From Maritimibacter sp. (GTDB taxonomy: Bacteria > Pseudomonadota > Alphaproteobacteria > Rhodobacterales > Rhodobacteraceae), in the NCBI GenBank assembly GCA_002701395.1, contig NZVC01000028.1, forward strand, positions 154,460 to 218,459: a stretch of DNA of 64,000 nucleotides, in the 5' to 3' direction. This document shows positions 63,469-64,000 of the stretch, piece by piece (position 1 is the first letter of the stretch; the number at the start of each line of letters is the position of its first letter). Under the pieces are notes generated by a model. The model saw only the letters and a list, made by a program, of their open reading frames with translations. It did no database searches and had not been told where the DNA came from. A program made the translations under genes and the position numbers.

Positions 63469-64000
63469 TTACCCCTCTCCGAGATAGGCGCGCAGCGTCT
63501 CCGGCGGCGCGGCGAACAGGTCAGCGGTGCCTTCCGGGGGCCGCGCAACACCCTCGGCCACCAACACCGTCTCGCCCCCCAGCCGCTGCGCGTCGCGCGG
63601 ATCGTGGGTGACCATCAGAACCGTCGCACCCGTCTCGACGGCGACCTCGCGGACAAGGTCCAGCATCTCGGCCCGCAGCGCGGGGCCCAGCGCGGCAAAG
63701 GGTTCGTCCAGCAACATCAAAGGCCGCGACCGCAGCAACACCCGCGCCAGCGCCACGCGGCTTTGCTGGCCGCCTGACAGCGCGGCGGGCTTGCGCGCAC
63801 CCAATCCGTCCAACCCGACGCGCCGCAGGCTTTCGTCCACCCGCGACCAGCCGGCGCGGTCCAGCTTCAGCCCCGGCGACAGGCCCAGTCCGACGTTCTG
63901 CGCCACGGTCAGATGCGGAAACAGGTTGTTGTCCTGAAACACGATCGACAGCGGCCGCGCGCCGGGGTCCAGCGGCGCCAGATCGCGGCCGTCCCACAGC
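63469..64000 (-). CDS. thiQ: Thiamine ABC transporter ATP-binding protein, C-terminal part
   Basis: The frame is open to the window edge (about 177 residues visible); the start and Walker A are beyond base 64000. IVFQDNNLFPHLTVAQNVGLGL, signature LSGGQQSRVALA, Walker B LMLLDEPF and the H-loop VTHDP are visible. FQDNNLF with NVGLGL is typical of ThiQ of the thiamine importer ThiBPQ. The permease and binding-protein genes would lie to the right, outside the window. Confidence 0.85.
   Translation of the reverse strand, partial: LWDGRDLAPLDPGARPLSIVFQDNNLFPHLTVAQNVGLGLSPGLKLDRAGWSRVDESLRRVGLDGLGARKPAALSGGQQSRVALARVLLRSRPLMLLDEPFAALGPALRAEMLDLVREVAVETGATVLMVTHDPRDAQRLGGETVLVAEGVARPPEGTADLFAAPPETLRAYLGEG

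Overview
The window reads as chromosomal DNA of an alphaproteobacterium, most likely of the order Rhodobacterales (roseobacter-like). The evidence is the high GC content, the NepR/EcfG general stress pair, a compact petABC operon with a short Rieske protein, several TRAP transporters, HWE/HisKA_2 kinases and an ornithine cyclodeaminase/arginase pair. No phage, insertion sequence, integrase or CRISPR array was found.

Layout. 1-5.4 kb: end of nepR, ecfG, a HisKA_2 sensor kinase and a phospholipase D-like enzyme, then a reversed gene for an exported PRC-barrel protein with a very acidic Ala/Glu centre. 5.5-8.5 kb: a molybdate import operon (ModE-like regulator, modA, modB, modC). 8.6-15.9 kb: signalling block with a GGDEF-EAL protein, a membrane hybrid kinase with a small response regulator, and a divergent CheB-CheR fusion. 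15.9-18.4 kb: ornithine cyclodeaminase and arginase, divergent from an Lrp-type regulator, with a clear inverted repeat between them. 18.5-20.7 kb: a UPF0149 protein, a long gene-poor AT-rich stretch and an ExoY-like sugar transferase.

20.8-26.2 kb holds the most interesting unit. A cobalamin riboswitch precedes nrdH, nrdI, a MetE-like B12-independent methyltransferase, nrdE and nrdF. The operon looks like a stand-by set of B12-independent enzymes for DNA precursor and methionine synthesis, switched on when cobalamin is short. A terminator-like hairpin and palindromic repeats lie inside it.

26.3-30.0 kb: a manganese/iron ABC importer (sitABCD type) under a Mur/Fur-like box. 30.1-33.8 kb: a Pqi (MCE-type) envelope system in which PqiA is split into two genes. 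34.0-39.5 kb: a TonB receptor, a YddA/SbmA-type ABC transporter, a HemS-like protein and a ChaN-like protein, probably a haem or metal-tetrapyrrole locus without the usual HmuTUV importer. 39.8-46.8 kb: a seven-gene catabolic operon (DapA-family aldolase, DhaK-like and DhaL kinase subunits, FAD-linked 2-hydroxyacid dehydrogenase, DctP, DctQ, DctM) divergent from an IclR regulator. 47.9-50.8 kb: a TAXI-type TRAP transporter.

51.1-55.3 kb: an FAD/NAD(P)-binding protein, a Crp/Fnr regulator, a PAS-HWE kinase, an RTX-like fragment and tRNA-Lys(TTT). 55.4-58.2 kb: dapF, mtaB and a PaiB-like gene, tightly packed. 58.2-60.2 kb: a small cytochrome c behind an FNR-like box, a glutathione S-transferase and an outer-membrane barrel protein. 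60.5-63.3 kb: petABC for the cytochrome bc1 complex. The right edge cuts a thiQ-like ATPase gene. Two copies of a structured repeat, in the same orientation, sit between convergent gene pairs at about 59.4 and 63.4 kb.
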